Source of the DNA: Echinostoma caproni | Lineage: Eukaryota > Platyhelminthes > Trematoda > Plagiorchiida > Echinostomatidae | Reading direction: 5' to 3' | Length of the DNA: 13,042 nt | Assembly (NCBI GenBank): GCA_900618425.1 | Contig: UZAN01039888.1 | Location: 80,613-93,654 of the forward strand | Shown: in pieces, positions 1 through 10,400 of the stretch | Numbering within the stretch: the stretch's first letter is position 1 | Layout: the number at the start of each line of letters is the position of its first letter | Translations under genes and position numbers: made by a program | Notes under the pieces: generated by a model | Database searches by the model: none | The model's input: only the letters and a program-made list of their open reading frames with translations | Told to the model about the DNA's origin: nothing

Positions 1-498
1 CTTTGGTGGTCGACACACATTCAGAACTGTATGGGAAAACTTCGGTGCCTCTCCTTTCAGTTCCGAAAGCTCAGACAATGTCGCACTCCCCAACGAGTTT
101 TGTTCTCTTTTGTTAAACAATGCGTTCTCCCTATTTTACTTTACTGCTCCCCTGTAGTATTTCTCGGTCTATTGAAACAAGACTTTAAAACTGTCCGTCG
201 TGGATTAATGATAAAAAGCCGTGCATCTTTAATGTCTGCCGAGTCATTAATCATAGAACTTAATAATGGTCATATGAATTCTTGTATGACCTTTGCCATT
301 AAGATTCTAAACGACCCCACCCATCCTGTGCATTTTGACTTATCTTCTTGTCACTCCCACTCGATCACTTTTTCCCCTTATAGGTACCTACCCTCCCGAA
401 TAAACATTTGTAAAAGCTCCACTGTGCTGTATCTGGCTCGCATCTTGACCAACAAGGAGCGAGTTATAAATGAATTACGTCAATCTTTAATTGAATGA
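1..498 (+). mobile_element. 3' coding end of CR1/Jockey-like non-LTR retrotransposon (reverse transcriptase C-terminus)
   Basis: The frame is open from base 1 to a TGA at 496-498 (about 165 residues), so the element is cut by the window edge. Visible landmarks are FRKLRQCRTPQ, then VLPILLYCSPVVF-LGLL-QDF, then a short HP-V-F-LSSC segment and LPSR--ICKSSTVLYLAR before the stop. From memory, this order (KLR-C-TP, VLP-LLYCSPVVFPGLL, HPLH--LSSC, LPSRT, PYLAR) is the C-terminal 'thumb and tail' of CR1-like reverse transcriptases abundant in flukes. The catalytic palm and the endonuclease would lie upstream, outside the window. No stop or frameshift breaks the visible part, so this is a fairly young 5'-truncated or full copy. 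It lies upstream of, and in sense with, the host gene exons, presumably in an intron. RTE or Jockey membership cannot be excluded. Confidence 0.8.
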
Positions 499-660
499 AT
501 CAAACTTTAGAGACATTAATTTTTTTACACAGCACTATTGAATTTATTTGTACTTCTATATTTTCTCCGGCGTGACGACCAGTGTACAATTTTTAACTGA
601 AATGTAAGCATATCTCAGCTTGCAAAAGTTATACAAATACAATTCTCTCTAATTCTCTCA
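499..660 (+). repeat. probable 3' UTR and tail of the CR1-like element
   Basis: AT-rich sequence follows the retrotransposon stop. It ends in two adjacent 10-mers, AATTCTCTCT and AATTCTCTCA (641-660). CR1 elements typically end in short tandem units related to ATTCTRTG rather than poly(A), so this is a reasonable 3' terminus. The exact end is inferred. Confidence 0.4.
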
Positions 661-1234
661 TCTATTGTAGTCGATCGAGTGATATCAATCATAAACGGTA
701 GTCTACTTGCAAGTCCAGTGCCAGATGTACAACAGTGTGTATTTTCGCGGCTAAAATTACGAACCAATAAAACAAATACCTGACTTGAATTGGACTACGT
801 GTGTATCTATTGTCTCGGCTTTGTTCAACCGGTGGTCGATATGTGAACATCATGTAAATAATTTTCAGACTCTACACGTAAAAAGTTCGCTGTGTTCAAT
901 TTCATTAATCAATGGAATCACACCGCCTCGAACAACTGAGTGACTCAGTGTTCCATTTCACTTAGATGCTTAAATGAATTCCGCGCACACACACCCTCAG
1001 TAAGCTTTATTGCGTTTAGCCAGAATTTACAATGAATTAGACTGCTCACTTATCATAAACAAACTGATATCGGAATTTCGTCAGCCGGTTTCTTAAGCGA
1101 AGTTAGTTAGCATGGAGAAAAAACTGTGTGACTTCGATTTCATTTCATGAACTACACACACACACCCTTCAGGGTTATTCATTCATGATCCGACACCTCA
1201 TTGCCGAATTCCCATTCATGCTTTTATAATACAG
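661..1234. other. non-coding, probably intron upstream of the first visible exon
   Basis: No supported ORF. It holds two short CA-rich stretches, both continuing into a CCCT(T)CAG motif (about 984-1000 and 1153-1172). It ends at a splice-acceptor-like TTATAATACAG at 1224-1234. Confidence 0.4.
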
Positions 1235-1462
1235 GGCGTTCTCCAATCGGATGACGGTCCCGCGAGTGACACGGAGGTGGACGGATTTGTGGAACCGCTT
1301 ATGGCGCATATGCCCGAATCCGTCGAAGATGCAGACCTATGGCCACAGGTCGAGCTTGCGCCTCGTGGTGATCTATTCCAGATTGGTCATGCTCATGGCC
1401 CCGGACAAAATCGAGATTATGAACTGGTAATCAGAATTTCCGGAATTGTTGGTCTGCTGGAA
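1235..1462 (+). CDS. exon A of the host gene (76 codons, phase 0/0)
   Basis: Acceptor TTATAATACAG precedes GGC GTT CTC; donor GAA/GTAAGT is strong. The exon is exactly 228 nt and open throughout. It encodes an acidic start (QSDDGPASDTEVDGF), then VELAPRGDLFQIGHAHGPGQ and YELVIRISGIVGLLE, whose alternating hydrophobics look like beta strands. Base composition is richer in GC than the flanking introns. The reading frame starts by splicing; the GTG at 1277 is not a start. Confidence 0.65.
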
Positions 1463-4400
1463 GTAAGTCCGTGGAACAGTTAATGTACCGACCATTTCTA
1501 ATTAATTTCTAACTTCGATGGAAGTCTGTTTGAATTAAATTAGTTTCGTCAAACATTCATACTGCATTCAGCTCACGGTGGCGTTTTGGAATAAATGCTA
1601 TCGATTTGAGTGACCGATCTTCATTCTTCTCTTTTATCCAAATGGGCGACCAAAAGACAGCAGGCAAAACCGGCACACGAGAGTGCATGGTTAATGATTG
1701 TAAAACTGAAACTGACCACTCTTCTCACATCGTCTGCACATACATACACACACATATACACACAACCCTCAATTCATCCAGTCAACAATACATCCATGAG
1801 GCAGTAGACTCGAGTTTCGTTCCAGTTAAAGCTCATCTGCATATCCACCAACCCGATTGGGACTAGAACTTCTATTCCTTCATATGGAGAATGCATGCCA
1901 CGACTGTGCCAGCCGCCTCATAACGGATCTGACTAGAATAGTCCATTCAAATTCAGTCAGTGACTATCGTTGATAGTCCGACGAACATGTCATTATTTTA
2001 TCAAAAACACGCTTATAATGATCTTTGGCAGATGTTTCCGTTGTGCCAGGAACTTTATGCCAACAATTATCGTCTGAGTTACACCTAGGATGTATGATTA
2101 TTCCTTTTAAGTGCAACTGCCATGTGAAATGAAAATATATGGATTGCTTTGTTTTCTCATCACAAATAAAACTTAATTGATTTTTTGAACCATAAAATTT
2201 CAAATTTCTGTAGAGCAGAATATCAAGCTTGGATTAGTCCATTCAATTGTTCAGAGGCACCAGGCACTCCTGATGATCTTCGGTGTGGGTTTCTCCCTTT
2301 GGGAGATCGTTAATTTCCCACTGTTTGTATGCATTCAAATGCGATGGAAATGTTTGTACAGCAATTTAAGATTCACATCCATAGAACATGTGCATCATCA
2401 TTATTATGGAATGTATATCTGACATCTGCACTTTTTCTAGAGTCATCTGGAACCGTTAATTTTGAGTTTATATCTCTGTTGACGTTGTTCTGCAAATCAA
2501 TATGTATTTCGCTCTCTACCTACCCCGAAACAGTTCCTTCCCAGATGCATACTGACGGTGAAAGAGGAGACTCAACTGACCTTGGTGCTGGGCTACGAGA
2601 TTTTCGGACATCGGATACTATCCGATCTGTTTGAACCAAATGCCACGGTTCTGGAGGATCAGACGGAAATTCGAATCCGTTCACGACTGGGGCCGCTGAG
2701 GAATTATTTTACTCGAGTAAGTGAACCATATTCTCTAGCCTATACCTCCGCTTCGATCCTTTCCCTGTTGCTTGTGATAGACTACTGGAGGAGCGTAATC
2801 GTCGTGGATGATGTCCCGCAGAAGTATAATATCATCTTGGGCCATCTTTATCGAGGTTATATATGAGTCAAATGTGATCGCGTTTCCGGTACCAAACAGG
2901 ACGACCAAAAATGTCGCTTATTGTACAGAGGAGTTCCTCCGAGTTGACGATAAAACGTTCTGCCACGCTTCGCATAGAGACACGATGAAAATGAGGGCCT
3001 CGTGCTGCCCCCAGACGGTGAATGCGAAAGAGAGAACACAACTGGCGTAGCAATAATCACAGTTTATTAGGTGACTGTAGTGTGACGCGCGTAGACAAAT
3101 TGTAAATCAAACATACAACGGGAACACAATGACGCACAAATTCGATTAAGTCATTGGCTCGCCAATTCGTTGTCCGATTCGTGCCACAGTCGTTTCANGT
3201 GTGACGAGTATGCTGGTGCCTTAGCTTGGTCTTGTGTGCGGCCTGGCGGGTTCTGTGCGTTCCGGCGTAACACACCCAAAGCATAACGAATGTTTTATGT
3301 GGTGTTTCACCTGAGGAATGAAGTAAAATAATGATAACAAACAAAGCTTGTTTTCGATAACGCCTTCTTCGGACTAATACAGTTATATATATATATATAT
3401 TACGCTTTGAAATTGTCAAAGTCGTGTAATGGTCTGATGTGATGAACAAGATTATTTCATTACGATTATGTGATAAATGGTTTGGAAATGAAGTGACAGA
3501 GTGTAGTGGTAGAGCACTTTGTAGACAGGGCCCATTAAGCAAAGGGGAACGCATCCAAGGTGATCTACAGAGTAGCACCAAGTCCATCGAAAGATCTTTG
3601 TCAGTGGCATCTTGCTACATCCCTGGCCATGGCCATTCGTTTACACGCTCCATCTCTTCTTTCTGAAAGGCGATTCGTTCAGTCACTTCGTTTATCTTTG
3701 CCTCGATCTAGCATAACTGATCGAAACGAACATGACCTTTGGCATGACCCACGGATACAGAATAAAAAGGTAAACGGTGACGCAATCCATCCATCCATTT
3801 CAAAACAAAACAACAACAAACGCTGTCCCTTCATTTCCAAACCACATATCAACTAATCAACCAATCCCATTTATCACATCAGACCAACACACTAATTGGA
3901 TAATTTTGAAATATATCACTGTATTAGTCTCATGAAAAAGTTACCGAAAACAAGCCTTTTTTCGCTACAATGTTTTCTTAATGTCACGGTCAGAATATTT
4001 AATAAAAGAATGGTCTCAGATCAACGATAGAATCGATCCGATGTCAAACAGCATGTGTAACCTCTTCTAATCAATTTGTTCTCGATATCAGTCAATCAGT
4101 CAATAGAAATTACTTACAGAATATGACGAGTAAGGCAAATAATTGTCTTGCATGACACCAGTCCGATGCGAGCCATTCCTCGAAAATATAGACCTACGGA
4201 CAAAGAGTTTTTGCAGCATAATCTGGGAAATCCCAACGGACTAAACTATCATATCCTATCTGCACTGAGGTATGTGAACATCAGAAATCAGAAATTGATG
4301 AGTACTTCCTGTGGGCTCTATTCACACCGCTTAGTAATCAATAAGAAATAACCACATCGTGAGGCGATATGTAAAACGGTAAATATTTAAACGAATTTTC

Positions 4401-7400
4401 TTCGACTTCTATGTGCAATGGATTAGAAATAACTATCTGAATTTGGGATTTGCAAAACATCTCCCATTGTTCTTCTATAATCGAATAGTGAAGGTCACTG
4501 ATAAACATACTTGAGCGAACGAGCTTATTTTCAGTGAATCATCAACTGCTTCTTATTTCACATTTTATGCGACATTAATTTGTATAGAAAAGGGAATATA
4601 AACATGATTAGTCGATGGATGGGAGAACAGACTGATTACTGTTGAACCGAATTTGTTTGATCTTTCGATCAAGTCTTTTGCTCAAACCGTGTTATTTATT
4701 CGACGTGGTAAATTACTAGGTTATGCAAACAATTGGTGGAGATGGTTGATCGAAAACTAAGAACGACGGTGGGGGACACATTTCTCGCGGCAAATCTGTC
4801 TACCGTATTGACATCCCAACTGATCCCGCGGTCGCAACTGCGTAACAAAGTACTTGCTTCTGCACCCTATGTTTTGTGTACTTATTGGAGTATTTCTGTG
4901 GTGCGCCGTTCATTTGCCGCTTGAGCAGGCGCCCTTCAACAGTTTGGTAATACCAACCAACCTAGCCTAACACTGAGCGCATGAAAAGCATTGTAAGTCC
5001 CATTGTTTCAAACCTCACCAAAACTAAATTTAGCATTTCCTCTGTGTTCACGGTTGCCGGTCTGAGCCGGTTAAAAATAACAGCCTAACCACCGAAAAAA
5101 CGTTATTCGCCAACCTGTGTCATTACAATGTGCTTCGACTTTATTTTGAGAATTAAAATTATTTCTCTTCCAGATATCAGCATTTATATATGCAATTAGA
5201 TTTTGATCACCCTCCGCATGTAATAAATTCGCCTTGCTGATAACACGCCGCGGACGATATGAAATTTTGGAGATACATCGACGAAATTTGTCGGAGTCTG
5301 GGGGTTTCTGGCAAAATTGAAGAGAATATTGATGAATCCACAACATTTGACCGCTCGAATTGGGTAAAACATCACGTGTACCAATTCAGTTAATGCGCTA
5401 TTTGCCAACCTAAAATATTACCTCTATTGTGATACCATCTATCACAAGTCACACAACTCGCGAACAGTTGCAGTCAAAGCAGAATAACTTAACATAATTG
5501 CCTTCAACTGTTTTTAATCCCTATTGAATTTATTTTGTCCATTGCCCATTACCCTTTGTGTATTTTGTCCCTGTTTAAATCCAAAAGTATAAGAAACTGA
5601 GAGTTTAAGTTCAATTCAACAACATTCTTTGACTATTTGCGTGCAAACTTTCTGAATTCTTCTTAATTTCGTCGGTGAGTTATTTGTGCCACGATTGCGT
5701 AATCAGACAACACGAATAAACATTGACAGTGATTTTGAACACAGAGAATAACAGGAAGGGAACATCTTTTGTGAATCTTCCTAGCCGTAAAATGTTACCT
5801 TGTCGTTCCAAATTTCTTCTGCGAGTGGTTGTGGCTTGATGAAAATCTTCTCCAAACAACTACAGGTGTTCATCAAATCAAGAGAGGGGAACGGTAACCG
5901 ATTGAAGCGGTCATAGCATACAGGATATTGATCAGACTCGCACAACAACCTGACTTTCATCAGATTCGTTCCACCCAATACCTTCTGTTTTGGGCCTCAG
6001 TTACGTGATCGAATATGATCTTGATCCACATATGTACTAACATCCACCTATGTTTGTGCTCATATTAGTCAAATGCCATTAAAATGTACGATTTCTCAAT
6101 TTAGGCGACGGTTGCTGGTGCGCAGATTGAAACAGTGATACGAAAACGCTAAGAATATCGCAGTGGGTGATAAAGTTCGGAATAAGTGCTCGTCACCCAT
6201 AGTTACTCGTATACAAGCGTGATACCAATAACTGAAATAAAAACGTTTCCGAATACGCAGTACACGTACGAGGTGCTGATGATCAGAAAAAGAAAACGGG
6301 AACCGCAATCTATTATTAATATTGTTCAGTTGATTGTAATTCATAGAACCAAATAGCAACAGTCGAACACAGCTCACAAGTCATACAAGGGTCCGTATAC
6401 TCAAACTATAAGGGTGGAAATCAGTCAATGTCACTGGAGGGCGATAATTTTCTACGATTACAAATGTAGTTTAAAACAGGAGAAGCAGAGCGCTGATCGT
6501 TTGCGAGCTGCCTTTGGTGGTGACGCGCCTTCAAGAAGCATTGTATTCGAGTGATTTTCGGATTTTAAGCGCGACCGGGAGCCCTGGATGATGAGACACG
6601 GTGTAGTACAGTTGTGGAGGTCACCGCAGCGGATAACATTGCTGCTGTGCAAGCGATGGTGGAACAGGATGCGCGAGTGACAGTGGCACAGCTGGTGAAA
6701 GCCACGAGAATCTCAGCGAGATCAAGTCCACATCATCCTACATGAGAAGCTAGGCCTCAGAAAGGTTTGAGTCTGCTGAATACTTCATCAGTTCATTGAG
6801 GAACAGAAAGCAGTTAGGGTGAAATGGTGGGCATCATGCCTGCTCGGTTTGATGATGGACGTTCCAGTGCAATATGGGAGATTATCAGTGATGAGGCCTG
6901 GGTGTACAGTTTTGACCCAGAGATCGGCTCAAACGGGGCCGATTGGTGATGCACTGCCTTAGAAACTCCGACACGAGCGCAGTGTGGCAAAACCGATGGT
7001 GTCTGTGTTCATGGCCAAAAACGGCAATGTGGTTACAGTACTACTCATACAGCAAGGCACAGTCACCGGAGACTGGTACGCTACTCACCGTCTACCGAAA
7101 GTTCTGGAAGCTGTTGCCAAGCGTCGTCCAATGACTCGAGTACAAGGGTTTTGCTGCACTATGACAACGCACCTGCACACATGCCCCATAGCGTCGGCGA
7201 TTTTCTGGCTATAGAACACATATATAGTAGGTCGGCTACCCACTTTTACGGTCCAGACTTGACTCCGTGTGACTTTTTCGTGTTCCCAAATGTCAAGGAC
7301 ATGATGCGTGTAATCCGATACGAGTCGCCAACAGCTGCAATTAAGGCTTTCATTGAACTGATGGAAGGGTTACCCGCGTCGGCATGGTTGAGCTGTTTCA

Positions 7401-10400
7401 CCAAATGGATTGAGCACATGAAACTGTGCATGAACGCTGGATAAGAATACTTCGAGAAAATAGAATGCTTATTTTTGTGTAACAAATAAAACGTTTTGTG
7501 CAACCGGAAACGTTTTGCTCACCCATTGTATGTTTTTAACCATTTACGCACATTTGACTACTTTCGTTTGATCGTGGAAACAGTTCCCACCCACCCACAC
7601 CAATTCCACCTCCTCCATTTCACTTCTTTAGTTAGATAATGAATTCCAACTTTCGTTCTTGATAATCATCAGTATTATTTAATCGGCTTATTAACTTCCT
7701 GTTGTCGCATGTCCACGTGTTCTAACTTTCCCTCTCGGCCTTGTACCTACCGAAACACGTCATCCTCACCCATTTGCTAACTATTTCTACCCATCTGTAT
7801 TCGGATCAAGAGAAAAAAGTGTTGGTAAACTAGTTACGCTGTCTTTTGAACAAGTTGCATGAATCTAGGCTTTTAATCTGCCACAATACCCCAGAAACAT
7901 AAATCATATCCATTTGTAATTCGCATGAAGTAACTAATGATATGCGAAAGAAATGTAGCTGCAGCAGAAAGCTTACCTGATACTACTGGCCTTTTTCAAA
8001 TTTATTTGAGGAAATCATTACCTTCAATGTCCTAGTAGTGTTGACAATTATCAATCTGTATCTTTTTCAGAATTTTCTGATAGCTTTAGATAGGAACTGG
8101 AACCACCTAATCGAGTAGTGTATTAAACAGAAGCTGCATGAGTGTACACTGCTTTCAGAGGTTCAGCTTGATCCAGCGATTTTATATGGTGATTGGTATC
8201 GAAGAGCAGTTATAGCAAAGGTAAGGATGAGAACAGTTTGAATTATCCACACTTCCTCTATTTTCCAGGTCCGTCCGGAATTACGGGTATCTATGCACGC
8301 AGTGGTGGAAACTCCAGCGAATCAAGAAACAACGGGTAATTCCGATTTGAACATTGGCCCGGCTATTGCGAGCACCAGCATCTCTCTGAAATCATTGGTC
8401 ATTGTCCGCGCGACAGACGATCAGGAGGAGCCTAACATCCCCGAACAGCACAGCCAATTACGATTGAATTCCCGAAGTTTGCAATCCCCACGGCATTGGA
8501 CAACACAATCTCATGGAGGTATGTTTCATAATACTATGCTCCGTGACCGTGGTGATCACCACATCTCCTGTACTTTCAGAGTGTACATTGGGGGACGAAA
8601 GTTTGTATGATACAGAAGACCTGGTTCCTTGTGACCTGATTACGACCATATACTTGGTGGAAAAGAACTTGGATGAAGTTCGAGGGAGAAGTCGTAAGTC
8701 TGTTTGACTTTGAACAATACTTGACCAATCTCTCTGAATAACCAGCAATTGAATGTATATATTTTTTCAGTTTCTAGACAGGGAAATATATTAGTATTTT
8801 ATATATGGGTTAGTAATTTGCATAAAACGCATATTTCACTTTTTCCTCCATGAACAACACTGCTCCCTTCGAAGTTGATTTTGGCTATCAGAAAAGGCCA
8901 TCCTTTCTATACGTGTTGGTTTATTTACCACAATTTCTTACCACAATTGCTTATCTCATGCTATAAATTATACGCTGATTCAAAAGTCTTTAGAGGTCAA
9001 TCACTTTTGTCTGTCAGCACAATTAAGCGAGAATGTATATAGTTCCATCATTATCCGCCTTCTTTCCGGTTCTAACGGTATGTTGCAAAGCAATCCTTTT
9101 TTTACCAACAACTAGTCCCAGCCCCAATTCATTGAAATCACAGGTTTCTTGCACTAAACTCCAAAACCACCGGCTTGCACAAGGTATCTTTCATTATTTC
9201 GCTGCGTCTGTACACGTGCATACTATAGATGAACTGATCACCATTATATAGCCATACGTTAGAAAATAGTAGATCGCAAAAGATGGACAGCGGATTCAAT
9301 CACCAAACACATGTCACCAAGATAGTACTAAAGTGTCAAATCGTTCGATAAAACTATAATGGACACGTGTACAGATGCAAAAAAATGATCCAAGGTACCT
9401 TGCACATATCCTCACTTCTGACTTGTCTATTCAACGGTCCAGATTTAGTCCGCATGCGTGAAAATGTGACAACACAAGATAACGACGTGTTATCCGATCT
9501 GTATGATGGACAGATGTTCACTACTTATATCGAACCAGGATTGGATGAAATACTTTGATGTGAAGGATGCAAAAAAGCTATTATTTCATATTTCATGTGA
9601 TGGATGATTTGATTCAAATCAAAAGGGAAATTCGTCATGTATATGGAAAATGAAGCGAAAACTGAGAAGCTAGGAAGCATTGGACAGCTGTTTCGACCTG
9701 GTTAGGTCTCATCAGCACAGTGCGAATCCATTGACCCAAATGGGGACCTAACGGGTAGGACATAAGCATGCTACCCACTCGGCCACCGAGCAGCAGATCA
9801 GACCGTTTATCATTTTCCATTTACACCACATAGAACAACTCATCTTTGCGAGCTTATTGTAGGCCACAGACCTCGCTCATCTCAGTGCTAGCCTCCGGGG
9901 TTATGACTCGGTTGGAAACAATCACGAGCTGACTACTTGTTTCCTATAAGTAATGGAGGATTTGATTCAAATTCAAAGGGGAAATTCGTCATGTATATGG
10001 CAAATGTAGCGTGAACTGAGAAGTTAGGAAGCACTGGACAGCTGTTTCGACCTGCCTGGGTCTCATCAGTAGTGCGAATCCATCGGCTCAACTACTATTT
10101 CATAGCCAATCAATTCCTCCTCCGATGCCCTGTTGCGCACCTGAACTGATGATCATACCGAAACTGCGCTGGTGGAAACGAATGTGACAATGCCTGCTCG
10201 TTGATAATAGTCATCAGACGTAACTGCTTTGGTGAGAGTGGGGAGGGGGCAGGCTTTGGCTAGCCGCAGCCTCCGGCTGATATTCCTCAAGAAAATCAGT
10301 CGCACCGGGGTGGGTAAACCAGACAGTATATCATTCTCGAGCAAACCAAGGATCTACTACCGTGGTGATTGGTTTGACCCAAAGTACACGGATCCGGAGA

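Larger units (their letters stand above)
9597..10092 (-). mobile_element. Sm-alpha-like hammerhead repeat: one full 354-bp unit plus a partial second
   Basis: About 135 bp at 9604-9738 recurs in the same orientation at 9957-10090. I count roughly 17-20 differences by hand. Each copy carries a hammerhead ribozyme on the minus strand, with cleavage sites 354 bp apart. The sequence between them includes a tRNA-like A box and therefore appears to be one monomer of a tandem element; the second copy loses its tRNA-like half after about 10092. Organisation and size match what is known of Schistosoma Sm-alpha (about 330-bp pol III SINE-like satellite with hammerheads) and of animal retrozymes. It is antisense to the host gene, in its intron. 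The unit encodes no protein; the minus-strand ORF at 9635-9820 is a chance reading. Confidence 0.85.

Noticed and set aside
2284..2312. CTCCC-TTT-GGGAG hairpin near 2294-2306, terminator-like
   Set aside because: Eukaryotic intron context and no T-run; a 5-bp stem is expected by chance.
1235..2716. Resemblance of exons A-B to C2/DUF-like regions of kinesin-3 proteins
   Set aside because: Only a few scattered residues align from memory (for example VEL...FQ and a F-GH-like motif); too weak to name the gene.
2558..2866. Long ORF running past exon B
   Set aside because: A strong GTAAGT donor at 2717 ends the coding part; the remainder is intron read-through.
4162..4268. Exon-like segment with AG before and GTATGT after
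   Set aside because: The open frame starts in phase 2, which cannot follow exon B, and the peptide is not recognisable.
5071..5408. Two overlapping minus-strand ORFs
   Set aside because: They read each other's shadow, do not fit in phase with the 5799-5984 segment and match nothing known.
7644..7672. Minus-strand CTGATGA with CGAAAG ten bases later
   Set aside because: No stem II pairing and no matching stem III or cleavage triplet.
9144..9183. 40-nt GT/AG-bounded segment in the 2.2-kb intron
   Set aside because: It would shift exon F out of frame.
9635..9820. Minus-strand ORF across the repeat unit
   Set aside because: It covers the ribozyme and tRNA-like region of a non-coding repeat; chance open frame.
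10146..10164. Plus-strand CTGATGA followed by CCGAAAC, hammerhead-like
   Set aside because: The seven bases between the two core motifs cannot form stem II, and no cleavage triplet pairs correctly.
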